The notes under the pieces: generated by a model
Database searches by the model: none
Seen by the model: only the letters and a program-made list of their open reading frames with translations
What the model was told of the DNA's origin: nothing
Source of the DNA: Cynocephalus volans
Taxonomy: Eukaryota > Chordata > Mammalia > Dermoptera > Cynocephalidae
Length of the DNA stretch: 64,000 nucleotides
Direction of reading: 5' to 3'
Assembly: GCF_027409185.1 (NCBI RefSeq)
Contig: NC_084478.1
Location: 85,109,624 to 85,173,623, forward strand
Part shown: positions 35,046-46,345 of the stretch, piece after piece
Layout: every line of letters starts with the position of its first letter
Numbering within the stretch: the first letter of the stretch is position 1
Translations under genes and position numbers: made by a program

Positions 35046-36034
35046 GGAGGACTTCCCATTAAATATGGCAGATGAAATACACGTTCATCTATTAACTCTT
35101 CTAAAACTGCACTAAAACGAGAAGACATGAATTTTTAAAGAGAAAAGGGCAAAGACAACAGGAATGAAGACAGCAACAGACAAAATATACCAACACATTT
35201 TTGGGGAGATGGAAAGCAGATGGAAGTTAGCAGAGCTGAAAGAGCTGAAGAGCAAGTGCCTGCAGAAGGAAATGCGAAATGAGAAGTAAGACAACTCATG
35301 CTGCAGAGTGTCTGGAAAGCTCAGGAATTAGAGACACTGCCACTAGTCTATTACTAATCACCAGCATCTCAAAGAAGGCAGGTGTGTGTCAAGAGGCTGA
35401 AAACAGGGTTTGGTTGCGTGTGGGTGCAAGGTAGACCACTCCGAGGTCCCTTATCTCATAAATATACCTTTTCCCTTCTCTGACAGGAGACTGGAAGTTT
35501 ATTCAAAGAAAATTGATCCACAGAAGCCCCAGACCGAGATACCCCAGATAGAGTAAAAGGTAAGGAAAAGGTATCATATTGAAAATAGCATTAAATGAAA
35601 GGCTACAATAAGATCCCCTTCACTACCCCTAAATAGCTTGATTCCAAGAACACTGGCAGCCAGGTATATATTTTCCTGGCAGGAAATTAGAAAATTCATC
35701 TCTGAAGACACTAAACTGCTCTCGGAGAAAAGACCTATAGATAAAATTATTTTGGAGCCCCCAGTGAACTATCCCGGTTCTCTTTCATTCAGTCATCTTA
35801 CAGTGAAGCTCACCAGTTGACAAGCCCTGCCCCTATAGGAAAGCCTTCTATATGAAAGGTAAAAAACAAAACAAACATTAGACAAATCAATGAAATAAAG
35901 GGGAGAGCAGATGAAAACTTTTTTTAATTATCCTCAGAGATCAAAGATATTAAAACCATGAAATAAAAACAGGATGCTATTAAAAATAAACATTTAGGAA
36001 GCCAAAGAGAAGTTATACAAATATCTATAGTTTC
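35046..36034 (+). mobile_element. Probable old L1 5' UTR/ORF1 start
   Basis: The last 150 bp ('AAACAGGATGCTATTAAAAA') resemble the ORF1 start of L1M/HAL1-type elements. The upstream 800 bp would then be its 5' region. The assignment upstream is weak. Confidence 0.4.
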
Positions 36035-36460
36035 TTACCTTATCTATAATTTACTTTTTTTTAACATTTATATCTAAAATTCTATGCAATTTTTTTATAT
36101 GGTACAAGGTGGGGATCTAAATGCATTTCCTTACAAATTGACAGATAGCTGTCCCAATATCATTTATTGAATAATTCATATATAGAGATTTTTGTTTTGA
36201 TAGTTTCCTTAGGATAAAATTATATAAGTGAAACTGTTGGGCTAAAGGACAAAAACAACTTTAAAGCTTTGAAAACTGCCAAATTGTCCTCCATAAAAGT
36301 TATAGCAATTTTCATTCTCATGAATAGTATATGAGAGTGTATTTCCTACATCCTTACTAATTCTGAGTACTATTATCTTCTCCAATTTTATAAGCCAACA
36401 ATGGTACTCTCTTATTTAATATTTTTCTTAATTACTTTTGGTTGTGCCAAGGGGTAGAGC
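36035..36460 (-). mobile_element. Old L1 ORF2/3' fragment, antisense
   Basis: The reverse complement around 36150 contains the 'TTCAATAAATGATATTGGGA' block (late ORF2). The rest matches an old LINE 3' end ('GGACAATTTGGCAGTTTTCA'). Confidence 0.55.
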
Positions 36461-36985
36461 TAAATTCACTTAGAGGAGGAATTCCAGTAATTTGATAATT
36501 TCAGCCCTTTCCTGTGACATCTTTCCTGGCCTTGCACTTTCTTTTTCTTGTCCTAACTTTGCTCCCATTCACACATATCCCTGCATGCTATTGTATATAC
36601 ACAAGCCCTAGGGTTTGGGGACTGGCCTTACAAGTAGGTAGCTATGTGATATAGGAACTCAACTCACTGATTAAAAAGTCTTTATACCATTTCTGAAGTA
36701 AAGTTTGGCAATGTACTACAATTTGAAATACACATACCTTTTGATTCAGTAATTCCCACTGAAAGAATGTGACCTAAGGAAAAGATAATCAGAGAACCAT
36801 GCAAAGTTGTAAGCATAAAACTATGCATCAGGAATGCCTATAAGGCAAACATTTAGAAACAACTTAAGTACCATCAACACGAAACTAGTTAAATAAAATA
36901 TCCTCCATTCAATTAAATGGTATACAAATCATTTTTTCAGAGTTTGACATATATTAGAATAGTGGTTACCAGAGACTGGGGGATG
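36461..36985 (+). repeat. Unassigned stretch with a possible old LINE 3' end
   Basis: Nothing recognised to about 36690. 36690-36960 weakly matches an old LINE 3' end ('TTTTGATTCAGTAATTCCCA', then 'AACAACTTAAGTACCATCAA'). Confidence 0.35.
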
Positions 36986-36989
36986 TAGG

Positions 36990-37243
36990 GGGAAAAGGGA
37001 ACAAGACAAGGATGCCTGTCTCAGCACTCCTATTTAACATAGTACTGGAGGTTCCAGCCACAGCAAATAAACAAGAGAAATAAATAAAGGACATCTAAAC
37101 TGGAAAACAGGAAGTCAAATTGTCCCTGTTTGCAGATAACATGAACTTATATAGACAAAAACCTAAAGACTCCAGCAAAAAACTCCTAGAGCTGATAAAA
37201 GAATTCAGTAAAGTTGCAGAATACAAAATCAATATACAAAAAT
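36990..37243 (+). mobile_element. L1 ORF2 reverse-transcriptase fragment (left part)
   Basis: 'ACAAGACAAGGATGCCTGTC' begins the RQGCP block. The FADD codons are altered ('TTTGCAGATAACATG'). It is split at 37243 by another L1 3' end and resumes at 37638. Confidence 0.8.
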
Positions 37244-37637
37244 AAATATATACAATTACCATGGGTGAATTAAGAAAAATAAATTAAAAAGAAAGAAACA
37301 AAGAGAGAAGAGAATAGTGGTAACCAGAGGCAGGGAAAGAGAGGGGTAGGGGAGCTGGGGAAAGGTTGGTAGACTAGTACAAAGTTACAAATCTATAGTT
37401 AGATAGGAAGAATAAGTTCTGGTGCTCTACACTGAAAATAGCTAATAATATTGTATTGAATATTTCAAGATAGCCAGAAAAGAGGATCTTGAATGTTATA
37501 AACACAAAGAAGTGATGAATGCTTGCATGATGGATATGCTAACTACTCTGATTGTATCACTATACAACATTGCATATGTTGAAACAGCAAATTGTACCCC
37601 ATAGACATGTACAACCAAAAAAAATTAAATAAAATAA
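37244..37637 (+). mobile_element. L1 3' UTR fragment, nested
   Basis: 'AGAATAAGTTCTGGTGCTCT' to 'TGTACCCCATAGACATGTAC' plus an A-rich tail. A very similar copy is at 46346-46700. 'ATAAAT' text flanks both ends, consistent with a short target duplication. Confidence 0.8.
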
Positions 37638-38468
37638 ATCAGTAGTATTTTTATACACCAACAATAAACTAGAAGAAAAAGAAATCAAGAAAGCAAGCCC
37701 ATTTACAATACATACAAAAAAAATAAAATACTTAGAAATAAATTTAACCAAGGAGATGAAAGATCTCTACAATGAAAACTATAAAACATTGATGAAAGAA
37801 GTTAAAGTGGACACACACAAAAAAGAAAAGATATTCCATGTTCTTGGATTAGAATTAATGTTGTGAAAATGTTCATTCTACAGAAAGTGATCTACAGATT
37901 CAATGCAATCACTATCAAAATACCAATGACATTCTTCACAGAAATAGAAAAAAAATCCTAACATTAATATGGAGCAACAAGAGACTCTGAATAGCCGAAG
38001 CAGTCCTGAGCAAAAAGAATAAAGCTGGAGGCATTACACTATCTGACTTCAAATTACACTACAAAGCTATAGTAACCAAAACAGCATGGTACTGGATAAA
38101 AATAGACACATGGACCAATGAAACACAATAGAGAACCCAGAAATAAATTCATGTATTTACAGTCAATTGAACTTCAACAAAGATTCCAAGAATATACATT
38201 GGGGAAAGGACAGTCTCTTCAACAAGTGGTGCTGGGAAAACTGGATATCCATATGTAGAAGAATGAAACTAGACCTCTTACCTCTCACCATATACCAAAA
38301 TCAAGTCAAAATGGATTAAAGACTTAAATGTAAGACCTGAAACTATAAAACTTCTGGAAGAAAACATGGGGGAAATGCTTCAGAATGTAGGACTGGGCAA
38401 AGATTTTATGAATAAGACCTCAAAAGAACAGGCAACAGCAACAAAAAGTAAACAAATGGGATTATATC
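37638..38468 (+). mobile_element. L1 ORF2 fragment (right part)
   Basis: Continues the ORF2 of 36990-37243 ('TCAGTAGTATTTTTATACAC') to 'GGGATTATATCA', where it stops abruptly at non-L1 sequence. Confidence 0.8.
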
Positions 38469-38841
38469 ATGATAAATATTTAACTCAATGCCTGAGATTG
38501 TCACCAAAGATCCCACTTTGCTGAATTATTGTTTAAGATCAAAATATATAATGAATGCATAATTTGATGTTATTTGTAAATAGCAGCTCAATTGCTGAAA
38601 TGTACGTTAAATATAAGATGTAGGCTTTTTGAAAACAAGGGTTTTTTGATGAAATACAAACAGAACTAAATTTATTTTGTTAATTTAGTTTATAAGCAAC
38701 AGATTTAGAGACACAATGTTAAAAGCACAAAATGAAAAGTGTTTTTTATTGAATTCACCCATGTGATTTTGTTCATATTATTTCCTTAGCATTAAGGAAG
38801 ATATGAATAACAAAAAATAAATAATAAATAATAAAAACACA
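38469..38841. other. Non-L1 island between two L1 fragments
   Basis: About 370 bp, AT-rich, without recognised repeat text, ending in (AATAAATAAT)-like sequence. It could be original unique DNA between separate L1 insertions or an unrecognised insert with an A-rich tail. Confidence 0.4.
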
Positions 38842-39492
38842 GTAGCTGAGATATGGAACCAACCTAAATGTCCATCGATGGATGACTGGATAAAGAAAAT
38901 GAGGTATATATACACAACAGAATATGACTCTGCCATAAAAAAGAACGAAATTCTGAGATTTTCAAGAATACAGATGAACCTGGAGAAAATTTTGTTAAGT
39001 GAAATAAGCCAGACACAGAGAAATACAGCATGTTCTCACTCATATGAGGAATCTTTAAAAAAAAAAAAAAAGTGGTTCTCATAGAAGTTCTCACTCATGT
39101 TGGAACTAAAATAAATAAATTAATGATAACTAGTTGAACTTTTAGAAGGAAGGAGTAGAACTATGGTTACTAGAGGCAGGAAAGGGGAGGGAGTAGGGAG
39201 GATAGTGAGAGGCTGGTTAATGGACACAAATTTACAGCTAAATAGGAAAAATAAATTCTATAGGTGTACAGTCAAGCTAGGCATCTATAATTAACAATAA
39301 TTTACTGCATGTTATCAAATGGCTAGAACAGAGGAGATCAAATGTTCATATCACAAAGAAATGATTGTTTTACAGTTATGAATATGTTAATTACCCTGAT
39401 TTGATTATCACACATTGTATACATGTATTAAAGAATAACTCTGTACCCCATAAATATGTTTAATCAATACATTTCAATAAGAAAATAAATAA
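38842..39492 (+). mobile_element. L1 3' end (last ORF2 part and 3' UTR)
   Basis: Starts at 'CTGAGATATGGAACCAACCT', includes the ORF2 end (frame 38878-39084) and a 3' UTR to the A-rich tail 'AAGAAAATAAATAAATAAG'. Confidence 0.85.
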
Positions 39493-39700
39493 ATAAGATA
39501 TTGCATATCTCAAAATAGCTACAAAAGAGGATTGTGAATACTCCCACCACAAAGAAATGATTAATGTTCGAGGTGATGGATATGCTAATTACCCTGATTT
39601 GATCATTAGACAATGTATACATGTATCAAAACATCACATTTTACCTCATAAATATGTACAGTTATTACACATCAATTAAAAATAAAAATAATATAAAAGG
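39493..39700 (+). mobile_element. Second L1 3' end, adjacent
   Basis: 'GTGATGGATATGCTAATTAC' to 'CAGTTATTACACATCAATTA' and an A-rich end. It is a different subfamily from the preceding tail. Confidence 0.75.
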
Positions 39701-40690
39701 AGAAACAACAAATTGATATCCACTTGTGAAGGACATTCCCAGTCACCATCCTCACCCTTTACTCCCAGTCATTGTCCTTGAAAAATGTCAAGTCTCCCAA
39801 GAACAACTAAGCCATCATCAGCCATCAGTACCCCTTCATAAACTTTTTTTTATCTCTTTTAGGGGGTAGTTGGCTAAGGGAAAATATTCCTAAGGGTTAA
39901 AATAGAGTGCTTGGAGGTAGGGAGATGACCACTGAAATGGAACTTTTGATTACACAGTTTTCTGAAGGGAAGTTGGGAAAGGTAACTATATCTAAGTTTG
40001 AGGGAAGGGAAAGTTCCACCCAGTGCTAAAGAGATTACAGACTTCCCACCCTTCTTGGCTCCAAAGCCTCACCTTCACAGCACCCCAGAGGAGCTACACT
40101 CTGTAGCCTGCCAGGAGCCCTCTGGCAGCCAGAAAGGTCATAAGGGAGGCAGAGGTTCTCATCTGAATAAGTAAGTGTCCTTCTTCTTTTCTCCTCTCTA
40201 CAAATAGACTCAATAGACTTTTGGCACCCCCAAAAGAGTGGGAGCCAACCCTCGCTGCTGACAATTCCCATTCGCATGCCTTCATTGCAGCCCTTTTACT
40301 GCACTGATCAAATTCCTTTCTCCAGGAACATTCCCGAGCCCACCGGTTAAGTTATGTGTTGAAGAAGAGCATCTGGAAAGCTCTCAAACTTCTTATCCAG
40401 CATGCTGGGTCCCAGAAATAGGACAAGGTAGGGTACTCCTTAACCAAGGCTGCCGTCCCATTCTCTTTACCAGAATCCATCACAACTGCTATTCCCTTTA
40501 ATTAACAAACAGACAGTTGTTTACGTAGAAGTATAGCATAGCAATTAACTGTTTAGTTTACAGTCCAGGAGCATTGATAAATATGTACATAACAAACATT
40601 AATACCAAGCAGGAAGAATTAAACGATATGATAAAGTACAAGCAAAGAGCTAAGGCATTAAAAAGAAAAGTACTATCCAGTCTGGTTGGG
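39701..40690. other. No recognisable feature
   Basis: Roughly 1 kb without recognised repeats or genes. GC is higher around 40040-40290, but no ORF is convincing. Confidence 0.4.
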
Positions 40691-41515
40691 ACATTACAGC
40701 CAACTACACAGAGGAAGTGGCATAGGAGCTAAGGCTTAGAGGATGAGTTAGATGTGAACAGATAGAAATGATGAGAGGGATAAATCCAGGCTGAGAAAGG
40801 AACATAAGCAAAGGCATGAAGGCAGAGAAGTAAGTGAAGTGTTGAGCTGAGAGTTAGTTATCAGCTGTGGCTAAAGGAAAAGTTACTATAGCCTTGGCCT
40901 CCAGTGCTTACTAAATGTTGAATGACTATATGCAGGATTCCTGGAGAAATGTAATGAGAGATGACATCAGAAAAAAAAGTGGCAGAGGCCAGGTTGTGAG
41001 GATCCTTGAATGCCAGGTTAATGAGGTTAGTTATTTAGGAATTATCAAGGGGGAGGCATAACAAGATCTAGCCTCTGCCTTAAAAGGACAATTCCAGTGG
41101 TTGTATTGAAGCTGGAAAAAAGGCAATGACACTGGTACAGAAGGAAGACCAGTTAAGAGGCTACTTCAGTGTGTACATAAGAGACAATGAAGACCTGGAC
41201 TAGGGTAGAAACAATGGGATGAAGAACAGGGATACAGATTTTGGGAGTCTTCAGGATACAGAAGATGTCCAAAGTTTTGGGAATGGATGAGCTTACCCTA
41301 GGAAAAAATACAGAGAAAAGAGAAGAGATTGAAAATGAAACCCTGGGAAAACTAACATTCAAAAGAGAGAAGAGCTCCCAAATGAGACTAAAGAATAGCC
41401 AGAGGAGACTAGGAAAACCAGCAGAGTACAATGTCCTGAAATTCATGGCTCAGAAGTCTCTCAAAGTCCAGGGTACCCTGGAGCTAATCCTCCTTTGATC
41501 TGCATACTAAAAAGG
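40691..41515 (+). repeat. Ancient mammal-wide repeat, family not named
   Basis: Text such as 'AGCAAAGGCATGAAGGCAGA', 'GGAAGACCAGTTAAGAGGCT' and 'GACCTGGACTAGGGTAGAAA' belongs to a widespread old mammalian repeat that I recognise but cannot name with confidence. The open frame at 41241-41498 lies in it and is not evidence of a gene. Confidence 0.45.
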
Positions 41516-42290
41516 CAGCTTATGATTGTGGTAATTTTATTTAGTAACCATGTCATAATTTTGGTTCCTGCTGAGTTTGTTGCCCACAACAACTCTCAAG
41601 TCTTTGCTATAAGAATTGGTAATCCAGTCAGGTCGCCCTGAGCTAGACTTTTGCAGTTACAAAAGCAGGACATATTTTGTTCCTATTTAATGTGATTGTG
41701 TTTGTCTTGCCTTGTTATCCTAGCCTGTTCAAGAATTTTTTACATCTTAATTCTGCCATCCAACATATTATATTTCTCCCTGCTTTTCATCATCTGCAAT
41801 TTTATCAGTTCACTATCTTTGTCTTCCATATCACTGATTAAAGTGTTGACTAGATAAGGACCAAGTTCAATATGGGCCTATAGATCTCCTTTGGGCTGAC
41901 AGAAAACATGAATCAGCCATCTTTGGGTGCAAATTATGAATCTTGTACTGTTTCATCATTCAGCCCATGTTTCTACATTTTGTCCTCAAAGGTGTCACAG
42001 AGAAAATTTACTGAAACTAACATACACCATGACTAAAGCATTCTCTTTGTCTACAAGTCTAGTAACAACATCCAGAGAAGAAATCAGTTTCCTTTGGCAG
42101 GCCACCTGCTAGTGATCACTTCCTTTTATAGATGCACATAAGCCATTGGCTTACTAATAAATTCTAAAATGTTACTGAGTGTTGACATCTAGGTTTTTAG
42201 TCTGTACTTTCTAGAATCTGATTCCAGTCTTTTGGCACTTCTCTAAGAACATTTACAGAAGTGTTACACATAGTATCTGGAAATTCTTTT
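41516..42290 (+). mobile_element. L3/CR1-type LINE remnant
   Basis: 'CATACACCATGACTAAAGCA', 'TTTGTCTACAAGTCTAGTAA' and 'CTGCTAGTGATCACTTCCTT' match the CR1/L3 reverse-transcriptase C-terminal region at nucleotide level. Very old, heavily mutated. Confidence 0.7.
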
Positions 42291-42338
42291 TAACTCCATT
42301 GTATGGAACATGGATGTTGTTATAAATGTAAGGAGAGG

Positions 42339-42353
42339 CCATTGGTGGTTTTG
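42339..42353. repeat. Left target-site duplication of composite copy D
   Basis: 'CCATTGGTGGTTTTG' here is repeated exactly at 44303-44317. Confidence 0.95.
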
Positions 42354-42390
42354 TTTTTTGGGTTTTTTGTTTGTTTGTTTGTTTGTTTTT

Positions 42391-42552
42391 AGATCTGCGA
42401 GAGACTGTTTATTTGGCTAATAATCTAATAATTGTTGAGGTATGGGAAAGATTAACACAGTCTGCGTATTTCAGAAAACTCTGTCTTCACCAGACAAAAA
42501 AGCAGATGGGTTTTCATAAGACAAGTCACATAAAAGGTGCTTTTTGATGTTG
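42391..42552 (-). other. Probable 3'-transduced segment of copy D
   Basis: On the minus strand this follows the element's own A-rich end and ends with AATAAA (42408-42413 on the plus strand as TTTATT) about 18 bp before the terminal A tail. It is absent from the ends of copies B and C. That is the pattern of a 3' transduction by read-through of the element's own polyadenylation site. Confidence 0.7.
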
Positions 42553-42719
42553 GGTTTTTTTGTTGTTTTTTAAAGAAAATGTAATTCTATTAAAGTTATT
42601 TTTTACATTCTAGGATGTTGTTGCAGAGTTGGGAGGGAGGGAGAGAGGGGAAAGGGGAAGGAAATGGGATAGGAGGAGGGGTGTGATTGAGGCCTGTGTC
42701 ACCCCCCCTCATTTCCACA

Positions 42720-43310
42720 GGGCAGACTGGGGGGACCTTCCAGAGGTGACTTGGTCATTGCCAGGCTGGGTGCAGATGTCATGGGGGTGTGGCAAAAGCC
42801 CTCACCCCCACCATCCCAGCTCGGAAACCTGGAGCCCTTCTTGCTACAGCTTGGTGGTTGTTGCTGGGCTGGCTGCATGTGTCATTCGGTGTGGCCAAGG
42901 CCCAAGGCCCCCCACTGCCCTGGATCAGGAGAGCCTGGGCACTTCCTGTGGTGGCTTGGTGGTCGCCACTGGGCTGGCTGCATGTATCAGGGAGGCATGG
43001 ATGAGGCCCAAGGCCCCCCATCACCCTGGCTCAGGAGGCCCGGGGCACTTTCTGTGGCAGCTCAATGGTCATCACTGGGCTGGCTGTGTGTGTCAGAGGG
43101 GCATAACTGAGACTCAAGGCCACCCGCCACCGTGGCTGGGAGAGCCCAGGATGCTCCCCGTGGTGTCTTGGTGGTTGCCGCTGGGCTGGCTGTGAGTGTC
43201 GTGGGGGTGTGGCTGAGGCCCTTGTACCCCACCCTCCTGATTGGTTGCAGGTGTTGAGGGGCATTCCTGAGGCCTCCGACCCTCCCCCCTTTCTGGTGTG
43301 GTAGCCTAGG
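42720..43310 (-). repeat. VNTR of composite copy D, about 5 units of 105-106 bp
   Basis: The plus-strand anchor 'CTGGGCTGGCTG' recurs at about 42864, 42969, 43075 and 43181, and a diverged unit precedes these. GC-rich with CpG sites. Confidence 0.9.
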
Positions 43311-44317
43311 GGACTTCTGGTCCTTCTAGGTGTTAATAGGTGTTCTTTGGTGATGTGAAACCTTTACTAGTAAATATCAAACTTTGTCTCTAGTTGTGGG
43401 TATTTTTTTATTTCTTTCAGTTCTGCATTGGGTTATGTGCTGTTTCAACCACTCCAATTCTGCACTGGGACTAACTTGTTGTCCTTTGCTTACTTCTAAA
43501 AAGAGAGAACTTCCTGTGGGGACCAGTACTTGAGCTCTGTGTTTGAGGTAAATTGCTGCTTTGCTGCTGATTCCCTGGGGAAGGCTTTTTGTACAGCTCA
43601 GGTTTTAATGGTTGACTTTATAGGTACTTCCAGCTCTCGAGAGATCCAGTGCACCTGGGTTGTGTAGAAACTCTGGTCTGGGCCTGAGTCATTTCATCAA
43701 ACTGCACCCCATGCAATTCTGTATTTCTGGCCAGTCCCCTCTGAGTGGTCCTTCACTGATTGAAGTGCAGATCAGCTGTCCTTGCTGTGCCCCAGTGTTC
43801 TCCCGGTGGCCTGTCTCCCCCTCTGCCCATGCTGCAAACACTTCCCATGGGACAGGCTGTGCTCCAGTCCCTTGTGATGACTCACCTGCCTCTGAGTGGC
43901 TCCTTTTTTTCAGTTGTTGTGGCTCTTCGCTCCTATGTGAGTCCACGTGAACCCTATTAGTGGTCTTGCTGGCCTGGGGGCCACCAAGGCCCTCTTCTCC
44001 CCTGCCACCTCCAAACTACTTTATCCAAACGGCACAGCTGTGGCTTTTGCCAGCTCCTGCTCTGTGCACTCAGCAGCTCCAACTTGGACATGGCTGTGGC
44101 TCGAAACCATCAGAGTGGTTTTTTCTTTCTCTCATCATGGCTTCTCCTGCCTTCATGCACTCTGTAGGTCTCTCCTCCTCTTCCCCTGATCTCTAGCAGC
44201 CCCAGCTTGGCTGTCGTTGCTTTTTTATAGTTGTAAATTGGTTGATTTGTGTGAGAGAGTGATGCTGGGGACCATCTCTTCCACCATCTTGACCAGAAGC
44301 CTCCATTGGTGGTTTTG

Positions 44318-45305
44318 AATGGGGAAGGTGGTGACATAAACCGGTTTGCATCCAGAAGTAGAATAGAATGGGAAAGACTCCATAGCTGTGTGAGGCTATG
44401 TAAAGATCTTTTTGAAGTTTCTTTAACATCTCTACTTCCCAAAACGATCAAACCCTGCTCATCACACAAGACCACATTTCCCACCTCTGCTTTTTATTCA
44501 TTCTTTGCCCCTCTGCCTGGGGCACTACCACTACCACTACCTTTTCCCACTCCCACTACCTTCTCCCCACATACAAATTTCGTACATCCTTTCAGTTCTA
44601 ATTCTAATGCCATCTTTACCATAAGTCGTCTGGTTTTCCACAGCATCTGAATTTCCATACTCTTTCTCTGTGCCTTCCTCAGGCACTAGCTCTTTCTTCC
44701 TTAGATTATACTCTTTGGAGTAGAGCTAGAAAGGATATAGAAACAGCAGATGCTATCCTGAAAGTAGATGCTTATTACTGGCACCCCACTATCTGAGACT
44801 CCAAGGCACTTCAGAAGAGATTTGGGTCCCTAGGAATGCTGGTCATGGACAAAGTCACACAACTACAAGAGCATTCCCTGTTGTTTATACCCTAGTTTCC
44901 ATCACCAGGATGCTTCCAACAATGAGCCTCTCTTCTCATTGTTTAGCCACATTATTACTGGTCTGTTCCATCAGCAAGGCTTTGACCACACCTTTTACCT
45001 CCCATACTAAGCCTATTAGTACATCTGGAACAAAGATGACACTACAACAAAGTTTCTCTTGTCAGTTGAATCACCTGATGATAAAGGCCTGAAACATCAG
45101 CTTCAATGCCTTTCTGTATTTTAAAAGACCTTCTTGTTGCAATGGAAGCTAAAATACCTGGTCAGAGAATATCCTTCGGTTCTGCATCAAATGGAATTGC
45201 CCAGTTCCTGCCAAAAGTATGGATGTCCTAAACAGTATTTTCTATATTTACTTCAATTCTAGCAGAAAATTCCAGTAGATCTAAAAATCTCTGAAACCCT
45301 ACTGT
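44318..45305. other. No recognisable feature
   Basis: About 1 kb of apparently single-copy sequence. The frames at 44306-44650 and 44910-45092 show no family resemblance. Confidence 0.4.
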
Positions 45306-45625
45306 ATCAGTTAGGATTGTGCTAAGCTACATGTAACAGAAACCAAAGGCCAGTGTCTTAAACAAGAAGGAGTTTATTTTCTCATGAAACCAAAAGTCTG
45401 ATGGTATGCAGTCCAGGGCAGAATACAGCAGCTCCACAGAATTTCATGTAGCAAGATGGCTGCTACAACTCTAAACATCACATGTGCATTATGGGCAGGA
45501 AGAAGAAAAGGCTAAATGGGGCAAGCCAGCCAGATTTGTCCCTTTTTGTCATGAAAACAATCATTTTCCCTGATGCCTCACCCAGTAGACTTCCATGTAC
45601 ATCTCACTGGCCAGAACTGCATCAC
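45306..45625 (+). repeat. Ancient MER-type interspersed repeat, family not named
   Basis: 'CTTAAACAAGAAGGAGTTTA', 'AGCAAGATGGCTGCTACAAC' and 'CTCACTGGCCAGAACTGCAT' are familiar from an old mammalian repeat. I am not sure of the family. Confidence 0.45.
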
Positions 45626-45689
45626 ATGATTACCCTTAGCTGCAAAGGCACTTAAGAAATCAACTGAGCATATTGCAGCCCCATATAAA

Positions 45690-46345
45690 GTCAGGGGTTT
45701 TCATGTTTATCGCAGCTCTACTCACAATAGCCAAGAGTTGGAACCAACCTAAATGTCCTTCCATGGATGACTGGATAAAGAAAATGTGGTATATATACAC
45801 AATAGAATACTACCCAGCCATGAGAAAGAATGAAATTCTGCCATTTGAAGCAACATGATGAGCTTGGAGAAAATCATGTTAAGTGAAATAAGCCAGACAA
45901 AGAGAGAGAAATGCCACATGTTCCCACTCAAATGTGGAAGCTAAAAAAGTTGATCTCATAGAAGTACAGAGTAGAATAGTGGTTACTAGAGACTGGTGGG
46001 AGGAAAGGGTAGAAGGGGATGGGGAGAGAGTGGTCAGTGGACACAAAATATTGGAGAGATAGGAAGAATGAGACCCGGTGTAATATAAGGAGACTACAGT
46101 TAACAACAAAGTATTGTGTATCTTTATTTATTTATTTATTTTTATATTGTGTATCTTTAAATAGCAAGTCAAAATGATGTTGAATGTTCCTAACACAAAG
46201 AAGTGACAAATGTTTGAGGTGATGCATATACTAAGCACCCTGATATGATCATTGCATACAGTATGAATGTACTCAAATATCATGGTGTACTCCATAAATA
46301 CATAGAATTATCATGGGTCAATTAAGAAAAATAAATTGAGAGAAA
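45690..46345 (+). mobile_element. L1 3' end (last ORF2 part and 3' UTR)
   Basis: Begins 'CATGTTTATCGCAGCTCTAC', contains the ORF2 end (frame 45673-45858) and runs to an A-rich tail near 46345. A TTTA-repeat interruption lies at 46122-46142. Confidence 0.85.

Larger units (their letters stand above)
42354..44302 (-). mobile_element. Composite SVA-like retroelement, copy D (complete)
   Basis: On the minus strand it begins at 44302 with 'AGGCTTCTGGTCAAGATGG' and continues through an L1-5'-UTR-like section and spacer to about 43310. A VNTR of about five 106-bp units (43310-42720) follows, then a pyrimidine-rich block (42700-42630) and the family's 3' end. An internal A-rich tail lies near 42575-42553, then about 160 bp of extra sequence, then a terminal A-rich tail with CAAA repeats at 42390-42354. 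Perfect 15-bp target-site duplications enclose the whole. Frames such as 42629-43195 come from the GC-rich VNTR. It encodes no recognisable protein, so it needs L1 proteins to move. Confidence 0.9.

Noticed and set aside
41241..41498. 85-codon frame as a possible small gene
   Set aside because: It lies in an ancient interspersed repeat that recurs across mammals. No start context or domain.
42629..43195. 188-codon open frame
   Set aside because: Same cause: the 106-bp VNTR of copy D read antisense to the element. No domain, and the peptide is periodic.
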